Position numbers and translations under genes: made by a program. A DNA stretch of 62,550 nucleotides, from positions 1 to 62,550 of the forward strand of contig JAFKFI010000059.1 in assembly GCA_017307285.1 (NCBI GenBank). Reading direction: 5' to 3'. The stretch is from Alphaproteobacteria bacterium. GTDB taxonomy: Bacteria; Pseudomonadota; Alphaproteobacteria; Acetobacterales; Acetobacteraceae. Shown here in pieces: positions 8,188-17,587 of this stretch. Numbering within the stretch: position 1 is the stretch's first letter; every line of letters starts with the position of its first letter. The notes beneath the pieces were generated by a model. That model ran no database searches and was not told the origin of the DNA. It worked only from the letters and a program-made list of their open reading frames with translations.

Positions 8188-9741
8188 ATGGTCGCCGTCG
8201 GAGAAAAGGTACCGCATCGCGCCCTCATCACGATGGCGGCGATGTTGTCGGTGCTGATGCAGGCGCTCGATTCGACCATCGCTAATGTGGCACTCCCGTA
8301 CATGCAGGGATCGCTCTCGGCGAGTTTCGACGAGATCACCTGGGTGCTTACCTCCTACGTCATCGCCGCCGCGATCATGACCGCGCCGGTCGGCTGGATG
8401 GCGGTGCGCTTCGGCCGCAAGCGGCTGTTCATCGCATGCCTGGCGGGCTTCACCATCAGCTCGATGCTGTGCGGCGCGGCGCAGTCGCTGGGGCAGATCG
8501 TCGCCTTCCGTCTGATGCAGGGCATGTGCGGCGCGGCACTGGTCCCGCTATCCCAGGCGACCATGCTCGACATCTACCCGTTCGAGCGGCGCGCGCAGGC
8601 GATGGCGATTTTCGGCATGGGCGTGATGCTCGGGCCGATCCTCGGGCCGACGCTCGGTGGCTATCTGACCGAGTGGTACAACTGGCGCTGGGTGTTCTAC
8701 GTCAACCTGCCGTTCGGCATCCTCGCCATCACTGGGCTCGCGCTGTTCATGCCCAAGACCGCGCCGAAGACCGAGCTGCGCTTCGACTGGACCGGCTTCG
8801 CCGTGTTGGCACTGGGCGTCGGCGCCCTGCAGCTGATGCTCGATCGCGGCCAGAGTCAGGATTGGTTCAGCACGCGCGAGATCATCGTCGAAGCGGTGCT
8901 GGCGGCGCTCGGAATCTACCTGTTCATCGTCCACATGCTGACGGCGGAGAAACCGTTCCTCGCGCCGGCGGTGTTCCGTGACCGCAATTTTGTATGCTGC
9001 ATGACGCTGATGTTCTCCGTGCAGATTGTGTTGATGTCGAGCTCGGCGCTGCTCGCTCCCTATCTGCAGAACCTCGCGGGCTATCCGGTGTCGACCGCTG
9101 GCCTCGCGATGGCCCCGCGCGGCATCGGCACGGCAGCCGGCATGTTCCTCGCGAGCCATCTCGCGCTGCGTCTCGACCAGCGCAAGGTGATGGCGTGCGG
9201 CCTGCTCATGCTCGGCTGGTCGCTTCACGTCATGAGCGGCTGGACGCCCGACATTTCGCGCCAGGAGCTGACGATAACGTTGGTCGTGCAGGGCTTCGGC
9301 ATGGGTCTGGTGTTCAATCCCATGACCGTCGTTGCGTTCACCACCTTGGCGCCGTCGCTGCGTGGCGACGCCACCTCCATGCAGGCACTGGCGCGCAATG
9401 TCGGGGCCGCCATCGGCATTTCGGTCACGACCTTTATGCTCGCGCGCAGCGTGCAGGCCGAGCACGCGGACCTTGCCGCGACCGTCACTCCGTTCCATCG
9501 CCTGCTCTATGGCTCAGGCGCCATCGCGCAATGGCTGGACCCTTCGACATCGCACGGCGCGCAGCTGCTCGACCGCATAATCAATCGGCAGGCCGAGATC
9601 ATCGCTTATGCGAACGACTACCGCATGATGTGCCTCGTGGTTGTGCCGCCGCTGTTGCTGTTGCTGCTGATGCGCCGGGCCAACCGTCACGGACCGCAAG
9701 CCGCACAGGCACCCGCATCTGCGCCGGCGGAGGCTGACTAG
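8188..9741 (+). CDS. DHA2-family MFS drug/solute exporter (EmrB/QacA type), 517 aa
   Basis: It has about fourteen hydrophobic spans and the DHA2 signatures: LDSTIANVALPYMQ in span 1, WMAVRFGRKRLF between spans 2 and 3, and GPILGPTLGGYLTEWYNWRW for span 5 (motif C). Such pumps use the proton gradient and often pair with an EmrA-type adaptor; none is adjacent. It follows the dienelactone hydrolase gene closely. The substrate is not predictable. Confidence 0.9.
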   Translation: MVAVGEKVPHRALITMAAMLSVLMQALDSTIANVALPYMQGSLSASFDEITWVLTSYVIAAAIMTAPVGWMAVRFGRKRLFIACLAGFTISSMLCGAAQSLGQIVAFRLMQGMCGAALVPLSQATMLDIYPFERRAQAMAIFGMGVMLGPILGPTLGGYLTEWYNWRWVFYVNLPFGILAITGLALFMPKTAPKTELRFDWTGFAVLALGVGALQLMLDRGQSQDWFSTREIIVEAVLAALGIYLFIVHMLTAEKPFLAPAVFRDRNFVCCMTLMFSVQIVLMSSSALLAPYLQNLAGYPVSTAGLAMAPRGIGTAAGMFLASHLALRLDQRKVMACGLLMLGWSLHVMSGWTPDISRQELTITLVVQGFGMGLVFNPMTVVAFTTLAPSLRGDATSMQALARNVGAAIGISVTTFMLARSVQAEHADLAATVTPFHRLLYGSGAIAQWLDPSTSHGAQLLDRIINRQAEIIAYANDYRMMCLVVVPPLLLLLLMRRANRHGPQAAQAPASAPAEAD

Positions 9742-9822
9742 GCCGCATTTCTGGCGCAAAGCGTTGCCACCGGGGCGCAAGGGTGCGAAGGGGAATGCCG
9801 CGAGCCCGACAGGAGTTACGAC

Positions 9823-11385
9823 ATGAACTGGCAGCAGGAACTGGACGAGCTGCGCCAGCGCGAGGCGTTGGCGCGCGAGATGGGCGGCCCCGATAAGGTA
9901 AAGCGCCAGCACGATGGCGGCCGCCTTACCGTGCGTGAACGCATCGACACGCTGCTCGACGCCGGCAGCTTCCACGAGGTCGGCGCGATCACCGGCCGCG
10001 CGGAATACGATCCCGCCGGCAATCTCAGCGGCCTTACCCCGGCCAACTGCGTGTTCGGCCGCGGCACGATCGACGGGCGGCCGGTCGTGGTGGTGGGCGA
10101 CGACTTCACCGTGCGCGGCGGCTCGGCGGACGCGACCATCAAGGAAAAGCCTCTGATGGCCGAGCAGATGGCCAACGAGTTCCGTCTGCCGATCGTGCGC
10201 GTGATCGAGGGCTCGGGCGGCGGCGGGTCGGTCAAGACCATCGAGACCACCGGCCGCTCCAATCTGCCGGGCCGCGTCGGCGGCAGCGCGGGATACCATC
10301 TCGCGGCGATCAACATGGGCACCGTGCCGGTGGTGGCCCTCGGCCTCGGCTCGGTCGCCGGGCTCGGCGCGGCGCGGCTTGCGGCGAGCCATTTTTCCGT
10401 AATGACCAAGGAAACGTCGGCGATGTTCGTCGCCGGCCCGCCGGTCGCCGCGCGCATTGGCCCGGCGCTCAGCAAGCAAGAGCTCGGCGGCTGGGAGATC
10501 CAGACGCGGAGCGGCGCCGTCGACCACGCGGTGGACACCGAGGAGGAGGCATTCGCCGCCGCGCGCCGGTTTCTCTCGTACCTGCCGTCCTCGATCCACA
10601 GCCTGCCGCCAGTGCTGCCCGCGACCGACGATCCGCACCGTCGTGACGAGAAGCTCGCGACCGCGATCCCGCGCGACCGGCGCAAGGTGTATCGGATGCG
10701 TCCGATCATCGAGACGCTGGTGGATCACGGCACTTTCTTCGAGCTGGGAAAGATGTTCGGCCGTCCCGTCATCACCGGTCTCGCGCGCATCGACGGCTTG
10801 CCCGTTGCGGTGATGGCGGGCGATCCGCATTTCTACGCCGGCGCCTGGACCGCCGATGCCTGCCAGAAGATCGTCCGTTTCGTCGATCTCGCCGAGACGT
10901 TCCATCTGCCGGTGGTGCATCTCGTGGACTGCCCCGGGTTCCTCGTCGGGCTGGACGCCGAGAAGACCGCCACCATCCGCCACGGCGTGCGCGCGATGTC
11001 GGCGCTCGACCAGACGACGGTGCCCTGGTGCAGCATCATCATCCGCAACGTGTTCGGCGTCGCCGGCGCGCTGCACCAGCCGCCCGGCCGGCTTTCGCTG
11101 CGCTATGCGTGGCCGTCGGCCTATTGGGGCTCGCTGCCGCTCGAAGGCGGCATCGAGGCGGCGTATCGCGCCGACATCGACGCCGCCGACGATCCCGACG
11201 TGAAGCGCGCCGAGATCGAGGACCGGCTCAACAAGCTGCGCTCGCCGTTTCGCACCGCCGAGAGCTTCTGGGTCGAGGAGATCATCGACCCGCGCGACAC
11301 GCGCCGCCTGCTCTGCGAGTTTGCCCGCCTCGCCGAGCCGCTGCGCACGCCGGGACGCGCGGGGACGATGATGATGCGGCCGTGA
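9823..11385 (+). CDS. Acyl-CoA carboxylase, carboxyltransferase (beta) subunit, 520 aa
   Basis: This is a full-length carboxyltransferase of the propionyl-/methylcrotonyl-/geranyl-CoA carboxylase group. The N-half has the acyl-CoA side (LTVRERIDTLLDAGSF, VIEGSGGGGSV, GSVAGLGAARLA oxyanion region). The C-half has the biotin side (DCPGFLVGLDAEK, then an AYWGSLPLEGG-like stretch near 430). It would carboxylate an acyl-CoA from a biotin carrier. A good ribosome site (AGGAG) precedes ATG 9823. The biotin carboxylase/carrier partner is not in the window. Confidence 0.88.
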   Translation: MNWQQELDELRQREALAREMGGPDKVKRQHDGGRLTVRERIDTLLDAGSFHEVGAITGRAEYDPAGNLSGLTPANCVFGRGTIDGRPVVVVGDDFTVRGGSADATIKEKPLMAEQMANEFRLPIVRVIEGSGGGGSVKTIETTGRSNLPGRVGGSAGYHLAAINMGTVPVVALGLGSVAGLGAARLAASHFSVMTKETSAMFVAGPPVAARIGPALSKQELGGWEIQTRSGAVDHAVDTEEEAFAAARRFLSYLPSSIHSLPPVLPATDDPHRRDEKLATAIPRDRRKVYRMRPIIETLVDHGTFFELGKMFGRPVITGLARIDGLPVAVMAGDPHFYAGAWTADACQKIVRFVDLAETFHLPVVHLVDCPGFLVGLDAEKTATIRHGVRAMSALDQTTVPWCSIIIRNVFGVAGALHQPPGRLSLRYAWPSAYWGSLPLEGGIEAAYRADIDAADDPDVKRAEIEDRLNKLRSPFRTAESFWVEEIIDPRDTRRLLCEFARLAEPLRTPGRAGTMMMRP

Positions 11386-11873
11386 GCCGCGTTCTTCCGC
11401 TATTGTTCCTGCTCGCCTGTGCCGTGCCCGCCCACGCGGCCGACGCGCCACTACGCGCGGCGTTATTCCCGGTCGAGTTCGTCGACACCAGCCCTCGACC
11501 GCCGCAGCCGGCCGAACTGGCGCGCGTCAAGGCGCTCGGCGCGCAGCTGCGCGATCTGCTGGAGAAATCGGGGCGCTACAGCTTCGTCGACATCACACCG
11601 GTCGCCGCCGAAGTTGCCTCGCGCGACCTGTGGAACTGCAACGGCTGTGGGACCGCTCTTGCCAAGAAGGTCGGCGCGCAGGTCTCGGTGGTCGCTTGGG
11701 TGCAGAAGGTCTCCGACCTGATCCTCAACATCAACGCGGTGATCCGCGACACGAGCACCGGGGAACCGCTCGCCGCTGGCAGCGTCGACATCCGCGGCAA
11801 CACCGACGAGACATGGAGCCGAGGGCTGCGCTACCTCGTACAGAACCGATTGCTGTCGCGCGGGTCGCCGTAA
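11382..11873 (+). CDS. Exported DUF2380/DUF3280-type protein, 163 aa
   Basis: It starts at GTG 11382, overlapping the carboxyltransferase stop (GTGA), so it is coupled to it. A Sec signal (LPLLFLLACAVPAHA) precedes a mature part with LFPVEFVDTS, a GRYSFVDITPVAAEV stretch and NCNGCGTALAKKVGAQ. This is the pattern of the DUF2380/DUF3280 group of secreted proteins of unknown role, which resemble the TolB-N/lipoprotein fold. A CxxC pair (residues about 86-89) is present. Function unknown; the link to the carboxylase is only positional. Confidence 0.65.
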   Translation: MSRVLPLLFLLACAVPAHAADAPLRAALFPVEFVDTSPRPPQPAELARVKALGAQLRDLLEKSGRYSFVDITPVAAEVASRDLWNCNGCGTALAKKVGAQVSVVAWVQKVSDLILNINAVIRDTSTGEPLAAGSVDIRGNTDETWSRGLRYLVQNRLLSRGSP

Positions 11874-11876
11874 GGT

Positions 11877-12659
11877 TCAGCGCCCCTTGTAGACCGGCTT
11901 GCGCTTCTCCAGGAATGCCCGCTTGGCTTCTTGCGAATCCTCCGAGGCCCCAAGCTGCATCGTCATGTCCTGCTCGAAGCGGTAGCCGTCCCGGAGACTC
12001 ATTTCCTCGATCGCGTTCAGCGAATGCTTGGCGGTGGCGACGGCGAGCGGGCTGTGTTGGGCGATGCGTCGGGCGAACTCCATCGCGGTCGGCATCAGCT
12101 GATCGGGCGGGACGCAGGCTTCCACCACGCCGAGGCGATAGAGCTCCGGCCCCGCGATGCGGTCGCCGGTGAACATCATGCGCCGCACCGTGGAGTGTCC
12201 GAACAGCCGCATCGCGTGACGGCAGCCGCCCATCAATCCCACCGTCACCTCGGGCAGCCCGAGCACCGCCTGCTCCGACGCGATCAGAATGTCGCAGGAC
12301 GCGACCAGCGCGAGCCCAGCACCGAGGGCGGCGCCGTTGATCGCGGCGATGACCGGCTTCCGGCACTCGACGATCGCGTGGTAGCTCTCTCGCGCGCTGC
12401 GCAGATGCGCGCGCTGTCCGCCCGGCGTGAACGGCACGCCAGCGCGGGCCTTGATGTCCGCGCCGGCGGAGAACAGCTTGCCCGCGCCGGTGAGGATGAC
12501 GACACGCGCTTCGTCGGTGTCCGAAAGCTGGTCGAACGCCGCCGCAATCTCGTCCTGTGTCTGGCGCACCTGGGCGTTCACCGGCGGGCGATCCATCGTC
12601 ACCACGGCGACGTGGTCAGCGATCTCGACACTGACGAACTCGAATTTCTCCACGGTCAT
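11877..12659 (-). CDS. Enoyl-CoA hydratase/isomerase family protein (1), 260 aa
   Basis: This has the crotonase fold. The oxyanion-hole segments are SAGADIKAR (64-72) and AINGAALGAGLAL (106-118), and LPEVTVGLMGG supplies Glu137. Compared with classical hydratase, the first catalytic Glu position holds Ala116, while the second Glu is kept, so isomerase or other crotonase chemistry is possible. ATG 12659 overlaps the stop of the CoA-transferase gene upstream, and the pair probably works on the same CoA ester. Confidence 0.86.
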   Translation of the reverse strand: MTVEKFEFVSVEIADHVAVVTMDRPPVNAQVRQTQDEIAAAFDQLSDTDEARVVILTGAGKLFSAGADIKARAGVPFTPGGQRAHLRSARESYHAIVECRKPVIAAINGAALGAGLALVASCDILIASEQAVLGLPEVTVGLMGGCRHAMRLFGHSTVRRMMFTGDRIAGPELYRLGVVEACVPPDQLMPTAMEFARRIAQHSPLAVATAKHSLNAIEEMSLRDGYRFEQDMTMQLGASEDSQEAKRAFLEKRKPVYKGR

Positions 12660-13807
12660 TCTCCCGGAATGCTGGCTGGCGTGCGTGCGCCGAGGAATTC
12701 GTCGTTGGCCTCCGCGAGCCTCGGCGCGCCATGCACGATCTCCGGCCGTACGCCATCAAACGAAAGCGGCAGCGCGGTCAGCGAATAATCCTCGCCGGGC
12801 ACGTCCTGGCGCATCCCGAGTGCCCGGACATGCGGCTCGGCCAGTGCTTCCGGCAGCGAGTTGATCGGCGCGCACGGCACACCGGCCGGCTCGAATTGCG
12901 CAATCCACTCGGCGCGCGGCCGGGTGCGCAGGATGGCGTTCATCTCCGCGATCAACGCGGATTTGTTGTCCATCCGCTTGCGGTTGGTGACGTAGCGCGG
13001 ATCGGCAGCCCAGTCCGGCCGCTCCATCTCGCGCGCCAGGCGCGCGAACAGCCGGTCGTTGCCGCAGCAGATGAGGAACGGCCCATCGGCGGCGTCGAAC
13101 GCCTCGTACGGCACCAGGTCGGGATGACCCGATGCATGGCGCGGCGGCATGTTTCCCTCGTTCACCCAGGCCTCGGATTTCTGCGCCGACCATGCCAGCG
13201 CCGTCTCCAGCAGCGATGCGTTCACCACGCCGCCCCGCCCCGTCACGCCGCGCCGCTGCAGCATTGCCAGCGCGCCGATCACCGTCCACATGCCGGCCCC
13301 TTGGTCGCAGGCCGCGACTCCAAGCCGCATCGGCGGATCGTCGGGGCCGCCATTGATGCTGGAAAGGCCGGAGAACGCCTGGATCAGCGGCTCGTAGCCG
13401 GGGCGACGCGCATACGGCCCGACATGGCCGAACGCCGACAGCTCGCAGAAGATCAGTCGAGGATGACGCGCGCACAGTTCCGCGCCGCCGATCCCGAAGG
13501 ATTCCGCCACACCGGGACGCAGATTGTGGATCAAGATGTCGGCCGTCGCGGCAAGCTTCTCGAACGCCGCCAGCCCGTCCGCGCTTTTCAGGTCGAGCGC
13601 GATCGAGCGCTTGCCGCGATTGAAGATGGCGAAGGTGAGCGAGTCGTCGTGGCGAAACGCACGGCCCATCCGCCGCGCGTCGTCCCCGCCCTCGACGCGC
13701 TCGATCTTCAGCACCTCCGCGCCCAGATCGGCGAAGATCGAGCCCGCGAAGGGCGCCGCCAGCACCTGGCCAAGTTCCAGCACGCGGACGCCTTGCAGAA
13801 TGCCCAT
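12656..13807 (-). CDS. Family III (CaiB/BaiF) CoA-transferase (1), 383 aa
   Basis: It shows the full family III features: ELGQVLAAPFAGSIFADLGA, EVLKIERVEGGD, FNRGKRSIALDLK, and Asp168 in the RLGVAACDQGAGMW region, the position of the catalytic aspartate. It moves CoA between carboxylic acids. It lies in a minus-strand group with the downstream crotonase gene (4-base overlap) and an upstream SMP-30-like gene. The acid substrate is unknown. Confidence 0.88.
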   Translation of the reverse strand: MGILQGVRVLELGQVLAAPFAGSIFADLGAEVLKIERVEGGDDARRMGRAFRHDDSLTFAIFNRGKRSIALDLKSADGLAAFEKLAATADILIHNLRPGVAESFGIGGAELCARHPRLIFCELSAFGHVGPYARRPGYEPLIQAFSGLSSINGGPDDPPMRLGVAACDQGAGMWTVIGALAMLQRRGVTGRGGVVNASLLETALAWSAQKSEAWVNEGNMPPRHASGHPDLVPYEAFDAADGPFLICCGNDRLFARLAREMERPDWAADPRYVTNRKRMDNKSALIAEMNAILRTRPRAEWIAQFEPAGVPCAPINSLPEALAEPHVRALGMRQDVPGEDYSLTALPLSFDGVRPEIVHGAPRLAEANDEFLGARTPASIPGE

Positions 13808-13825
13808 CGGTAAAACCCTCCGCTA

Positions 13826-14674
13826 CTAGGGCCAGCCGGCGCCCGCGACCTCGACACGCGCGATCTCGATGCGGCCCTGCTTGGCGTCGCGCGATTCGGG
13901 GCCACGCACGGCACTCGTGCAGAGGAACAAGGTGCGCCGGTCCGCGCCGCCCAGCGCGCAGGCGTACACCGCACGTCCCTCGGGCACGCTCACCGTCTGC
14001 GCGATGCGCCCGCCGTCGAGCACGCGCAACGCCTGGTTGGCCCGCGCGTGCGCCACCCACACCGCGCCCTCCGCATCGAAGCAGATGCCGTCCGGCACTA
14101 CGCCTGGCAATTCGGCGAACGCGCGGCGGCCCGAGAGCGTGCCGTCCTCGGCGATGTCGAATCGCGTTAGCCGATTGCCGTAGCTCTCCGCCGCGATCAG
14201 CGCGCGGCCGTCAGGCGTGATCGTCATGCCATTGGGAAAATCGAGCCCGTCGGCGGCGAGAGCGCAGCTGCCGTCAGGATCGACGCGCACGATGCCGGCC
14301 GGCTTGCGCTCCGCGCCGGCGAACATGTCGAAGCCAAAATTGCCGACATAGGCACGGCCGTGCGCGTCGACCACCATGTCATTGCACGGCCCGGTCGCCA
14401 GTGCCGAGAGATCGGCGTACGGGCGCAGCGCGCCATCATCCATGCGCAGCAGACGCCGATCGTTCATCGACACAACAAGCAACTTGTTGTCAGTCGTCCA
14501 GCCGAGCCCGGAGGGCTGCTCCGCGACCTCGGCGATCAGCTCCGCGCGGCCGGACAACTCGACGGCGCGCACCACGCCGCCATGTATGTCGGAGAACCAC
14601 AATTTTCCATCATGCCAGCGTGGGCCCTCGGGAAAGGCCAACCCGTCCAGCAGCGTTTCGACTTTCGCGCTCAT
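13826..14674 (-). CDS. SMP-30/gluconolactonase/LRE-family protein, 282 aa
   Basis: It is a six-bladed propeller protein with the family start FPEGPRWHDGKLWFSDIHGG (Glu metal ligand), blade repeats, NDMVVDAHGRAYVGNFG in the middle and LDFPNGMTITPDGR, the usual Asn/Asp calcium ligands. Relatives hydrolyse sugar or other lactones. It sits between the CoA-transferase and a phosphoesterase on the same strand. Here a lactone from the surrounding catabolic pathway is a possible substrate. Confidence 0.85.
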   Translation of the reverse strand: MSAKVETLLDGLAFPEGPRWHDGKLWFSDIHGGVVRAVELSGRAELIAEVAEQPSGLGWTTDNKLLVVSMNDRRLLRMDDGALRPYADLSALATGPCNDMVVDAHGRAYVGNFGFDMFAGAERKPAGIVRVDPDGSCALAADGLDFPNGMTITPDGRALIAAESYGNRLTRFDIAEDGTLSGRRAFAELPGVVPDGICFDAEGAVWVAHARANQALRVLDGGRIAQTVSVPEGRAVYACALGGADRRTLFLCTSAVRGPESRDAKQGRIEIARVEVAGAGWP

Positions 14675-14707
14675 CCGAGAACTCCGTTACTCGCGAAAGC
14701 TGCGAGC

Positions 14708-15292
14708 CTACGGCCGGCGATCAGGATAGTCGATGATCCGCACCTCGTCGGTCGCGGGATCGAGCACGGCGCAGCTCAGCTGCCGGCCGTTGCGATGGTC
14801 GCGCGCGTCGCCGGCCGAGCCCGGATTGATCACCAGCGCACGGCCGACGCGCTGGACGATCTGCGAATGGGTGTGGCCGTACAGCACGAAATCCGCCTCG
14901 ACCTCGGCGAAGCGCTGCAAGGTCGGGCTCTCGGGATACACGTAGCCGCCGCGCGGTGACCACGGCGTCGAATGGACCATCAGCAGCATCTTGCCGGCGA
15001 ATTCGAGCTCGCGCCGATGCGGCTGCTCCGCCAGCCACGCCATCAGCTCCCGGTCGATCCAGTCCGCCTGCCGTGCGCGGACGCCGTGCGGTGCCAGGAA
15101 ATCCTCCTCGTGATTGCCGAGGATCACGTGTGCGCCGCGCTCTCTCAGCAGCGCCACGACTTCGTTAGAAAACCGGTACTGGAAGATGGCGTCGCCGAGG
15201 CACAACAACTCGTCGACGTCCCCCATCGCTTCGAGTGCCTGTTCGAGACCGTAGATGTTGCAGTGGATGTCGGAGACGATGCCGATTTTCAA
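14708..15292 (-). CDS. YfcE-like metallophosphoesterase, 194 aa
   Basis: The phosphoesterase motifs come in order: DIH (Asp8, His10), GDAIFQ (Asp34), GNHEED (Asn60, His61), His107 and GHTH (139-142). This binuclear-metal set is complete. The size fits the YfcE/MJ0936 group, which hydrolyses phosphodiesters or phosphomonoesters in the cytoplasm. It is the first gene after the MFS gene on this strand, with 81 bases between. Its physiological substrate is unknown. Confidence 0.87.
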   Translation of the reverse strand: MKIGIVSDIHCNIYGLEQALEAMGDVDELLCLGDAIFQYRFSNEVVALLRERGAHVILGNHEEDFLAPHGVRARQADWIDRELMAWLAEQPHRRELEFAGKMLLMVHSTPWSPRGGYVYPESPTLQRFAEVEADFVLYGHTHSQIVQRVGRALVINPGSAGDARDHRNGRQLSCAVLDPATDEVRIIDYPDRRP

Positions 15293-15373
15293 ACGTGCTT
15301 CCCGTCGGTTCTGTCGTGCGAATCGCCCAAGCTTAGATACCTGCCGGTAGAGATCAATCCCGGCTGGAACATA

Positions 15374-16618
15374 TCAGGCACGCAGCGGCCGGCGGAGCGC
15401 CCAGAACGCAACGCACCCCGTCGCGTAGGCGGCGATGGAGAGCCCGAACGCCACGTGGTAGCTGCCGGTGAGGTCGAACACGAAGCCAGCCGCCCAGGCG
15501 CCCAAGGCCGAGCCGATGCCAGTGCCGACGGTAATGACGCCGAGAATGGTGCCGAGCCTTGGGCCGGGGAACAGGTCGGCCGTCTTGGCCGTGATGGTCG
15601 GCCCGCGCGCGCCCCAGGTCAGGCCGAAGAAGCAGGCGTGCAGCCACAGCAGCCAGGTGTCGCCGGGGCCGGTTATGAACAGCGCGAACACAACACCGAG
15701 GATGGAAACCCCATAGGCGATGATGGCGGAGAGTTCTCGGCCGATGTAGTCGGAGCTCGTGCCAGTCAGGATGATGCCGGGAATGGCGAGAAAGCTGCCC
15801 ATGCCAAGCACGCCTGCCGCGTAGAGCCGGTCGAAGCCCTGATCGACAGCGAAGGCGAGCTGGTGCAGCGAGACGAGGAAGCTGCCGAGCCCGGTGCAGA
15901 GATAGACGATGAACAGCAGCCAGAATTGCGGCGTGCGCATCGCCTCGCCCAGGGTCCAATTCTCTCGTGCCGAGGCGGTTGGAATCGAGCTTGGCGCTTG
16001 GGGCGCTGGCGCTGAATCGGTTGCGGGGCGATCCGCGCCGCGAAACAGCATGGCGAGGGGCAGCACGAGCAAGCCCATCAACGCACCCTGGGCCAGATAC
16101 GCCTCACGCCAGCCAAGCCCACCGATGAGCAGCTGCGCGCCCGGGGCGGATATCGCCCTGCCGGCGCCGTTGGCCGATTGCAGCACCGCCACAGCCATGC
16201 CGCGCCGGCGCACAAAATGGCGCGAGATCAGCGGCGCGAACACCACCATCCCAAGGCAGTTGGCGCCCACCGTCATCACCACGCCGTACAGCAGGATTAC
16301 GTGCCATAGGGCCGTGGCATAGGCGCTACCAACCAGCCCGAGCGTGAGCAAGGCGCCGCCCAGCAGTACTAAACGGCGAGAGCCGAGCCGGTCCACCAGC
16401 GCGCCGACCAGCGGCGAGCTCAATCCGTTGACCAGCTGCGAGACCGAGTAGGCGACCGAACTCTCAGCGCGGCTCCACGCGAATACCTGGATGAACGACA
16501 CCAGGAACACGGTGTAGGAGTGCATCATCCCTGCGCTGATCGCGAATGTCGCGAAGGAGGCGGCGAGGACAATCCAGATGTTCAGACTGGGACGCTTGCG
16601 CTGCACGCTGGATGGCAT
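15374..16618 (-). CDS. MFS transporter, oxalate-formate/monocarboxylate type, 414 aa
   Basis: Twelve hydrophobic spans are predicted, with motif-A-like ALVDRLGSRRLVLLGG and motifs such as WSRAESSVAYSVSQLVNGL typical of the OFA/MCT-like group that moves organic acids. Start ATG 16618 is preferred (AGG 7 bases upstream); a TTG at 16672 would add a non-membrane tail. It diverges from the VOC gene. It may import or export an acid used by the neighbouring CoA-transferase pathway, which is an inference from position. Confidence 0.85.
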   Translation of the reverse strand: MPSSVQRKRPSLNIWIVLAASFATFAISAGMMHSYTVFLVSFIQVFAWSRAESSVAYSVSQLVNGLSSPLVGALVDRLGSRRLVLLGGALLTLGLVGSAYATALWHVILLYGVVMTVGANCLGMVVFAPLISRHFVRRRGMAVAVLQSANGAGRAISAPGAQLLIGGLGWREAYLAQGALMGLLVLPLAMLFRGADRPATDSAPAPQAPSSIPTASARENWTLGEAMRTPQFWLLFIVYLCTGLGSFLVSLHQLAFAVDQGFDRLYAAGVLGMGSFLAIPGIILTGTSSDYIGRELSAIIAYGVSILGVVFALFITGPGDTWLLWLHACFFGLTWGARGPTITAKTADLFPGPRLGTILGVITVGTGIGSALGAWAAGFVFDLTGSYHVAFGLSIAAYATGCVAFWALRRPLRA

Positions 16619-16741
16619 GGAAGCCTGGCTCGGTTGGCTCGGCACCGTACCGGCGGCGGTTCGACGACGCAAACCCGCGACAGGCTGAGAGGGATGTGTG
16701 ATCCTGAGCGCTCGTATGCTGTCGAGTCGGAGGAGGGAAGC

Positions 16742-17524
16742 ATGACGCTGCGCCTACGCCAGATCTGTCTCGTCGCACCCGAGCTGGAGCCGGCCGTCGC
16801 CGCCTTGCGCGATGTACTGGGCATCGAGATCAGCCATCGCGACGGTGCGGTCGGCAAGTATGGGCTGGTCAACGCCGTGCTGCCGGTCGGGCGCTGCTTC
16901 CTCGAAGTCGTCACACCCACACGCGAGGGAACCGCCGCCGGGCGCTACCTCGAACGGCGCGGCGGTGCGGGCGGCTACATGGTAATCCTCGACTGTGACG
17001 ACATCGCGCCGTGGCAGAAGCGGGTGAGCGCGCTCGGCGTGCGTGTGGCGAACGACCTCGATTATGACGGAAAGTATCGCGGATTGCAGCTGCACCCGCG
17101 CGATACCGGTGGCACCCTGCTCGAGATCAACTGGACGCCGGGTGGGCAGTCGCTTGATGGGCCCTACCATCCGGCCGGTCCGAACTGGCAATCCGCCATA
17201 TGCGTAGGCGTCACCGAAGGCCTGCTCGGCGCCGAGGTTCAGTCGGAGAACCCGGCCGCGCTGGCGGCGCGCTGGGCGGACATCCTTGACCGACCGGTGC
17301 GCCATGACCCCTCGGGCGCGGCCCGCATCGATCTCGATCTTGGCTCTATCCGCTTTGTCGCGGCGACTGATGGGCGGGGCGAGGGGCTGTCCGGCATCGA
17401 CATCCTGCCCGCCGACCGCGAGGCGATCCGTGCGGCCGCTGCCGCTCGCGGCGTGGTCGTGACCGAGGATATGGTGGCGTTGTGCGGAATGCGGATTCGG
17501 CTGGCACCCGAGCGCGCCGCTTGA
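16742..17524 (+). CDS. VOC-family protein (glyoxalase-like), 260 aa
   Basis: The N-terminal half starts RLRQICLVAPELEPAVAALRDVLG, the beta-alpha start of a vicinal oxygen chelate module, with FLEVVTP and LLEIN strands; a second module begins near residue 150. It resembles the Glyoxalase_3-like/VOC domain proteins. ATG 16742 follows a strong GGAGGAGGGAA ribosome site. Members include dioxygenases, isomerases and lyases; which type cannot be told. It is followed by an ABC substrate-binding gene 63 bases downstream. Confidence 0.78.
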   Translation: MTLRLRQICLVAPELEPAVAALRDVLGIEISHRDGAVGKYGLVNAVLPVGRCFLEVVTPTREGTAAGRYLERRGGAGGYMVILDCDDIAPWQKRVSALGVRVANDLDYDGKYRGLQLHPRDTGGTLLEINWTPGGQSLDGPYHPAGPNWQSAICVGVTEGLLGAEVQSENPAALAARWADILDRPVRHDPSGAARIDLDLGSIRFVAATDGRGEGLSGIDILPADREAIRAAAAARGVVVTEDMVALCGMRIRLAPERAA

Positions 17525-17587
17525 CGGTGCCGCGCCAAAACGTGTCAGGATCGCGCCGCCGCGCCAACCCGAGCCAGGACTGATCCC

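Noticed and set aside
9514-11451. A 645-codon open frame on the minus strand opposite the carboxyltransferase and exporter genes
   Set aside because: It is antisense to well-recognised genes; its low-complexity Arg/His/Ala-rich translation is typical of GC-rich shadows.
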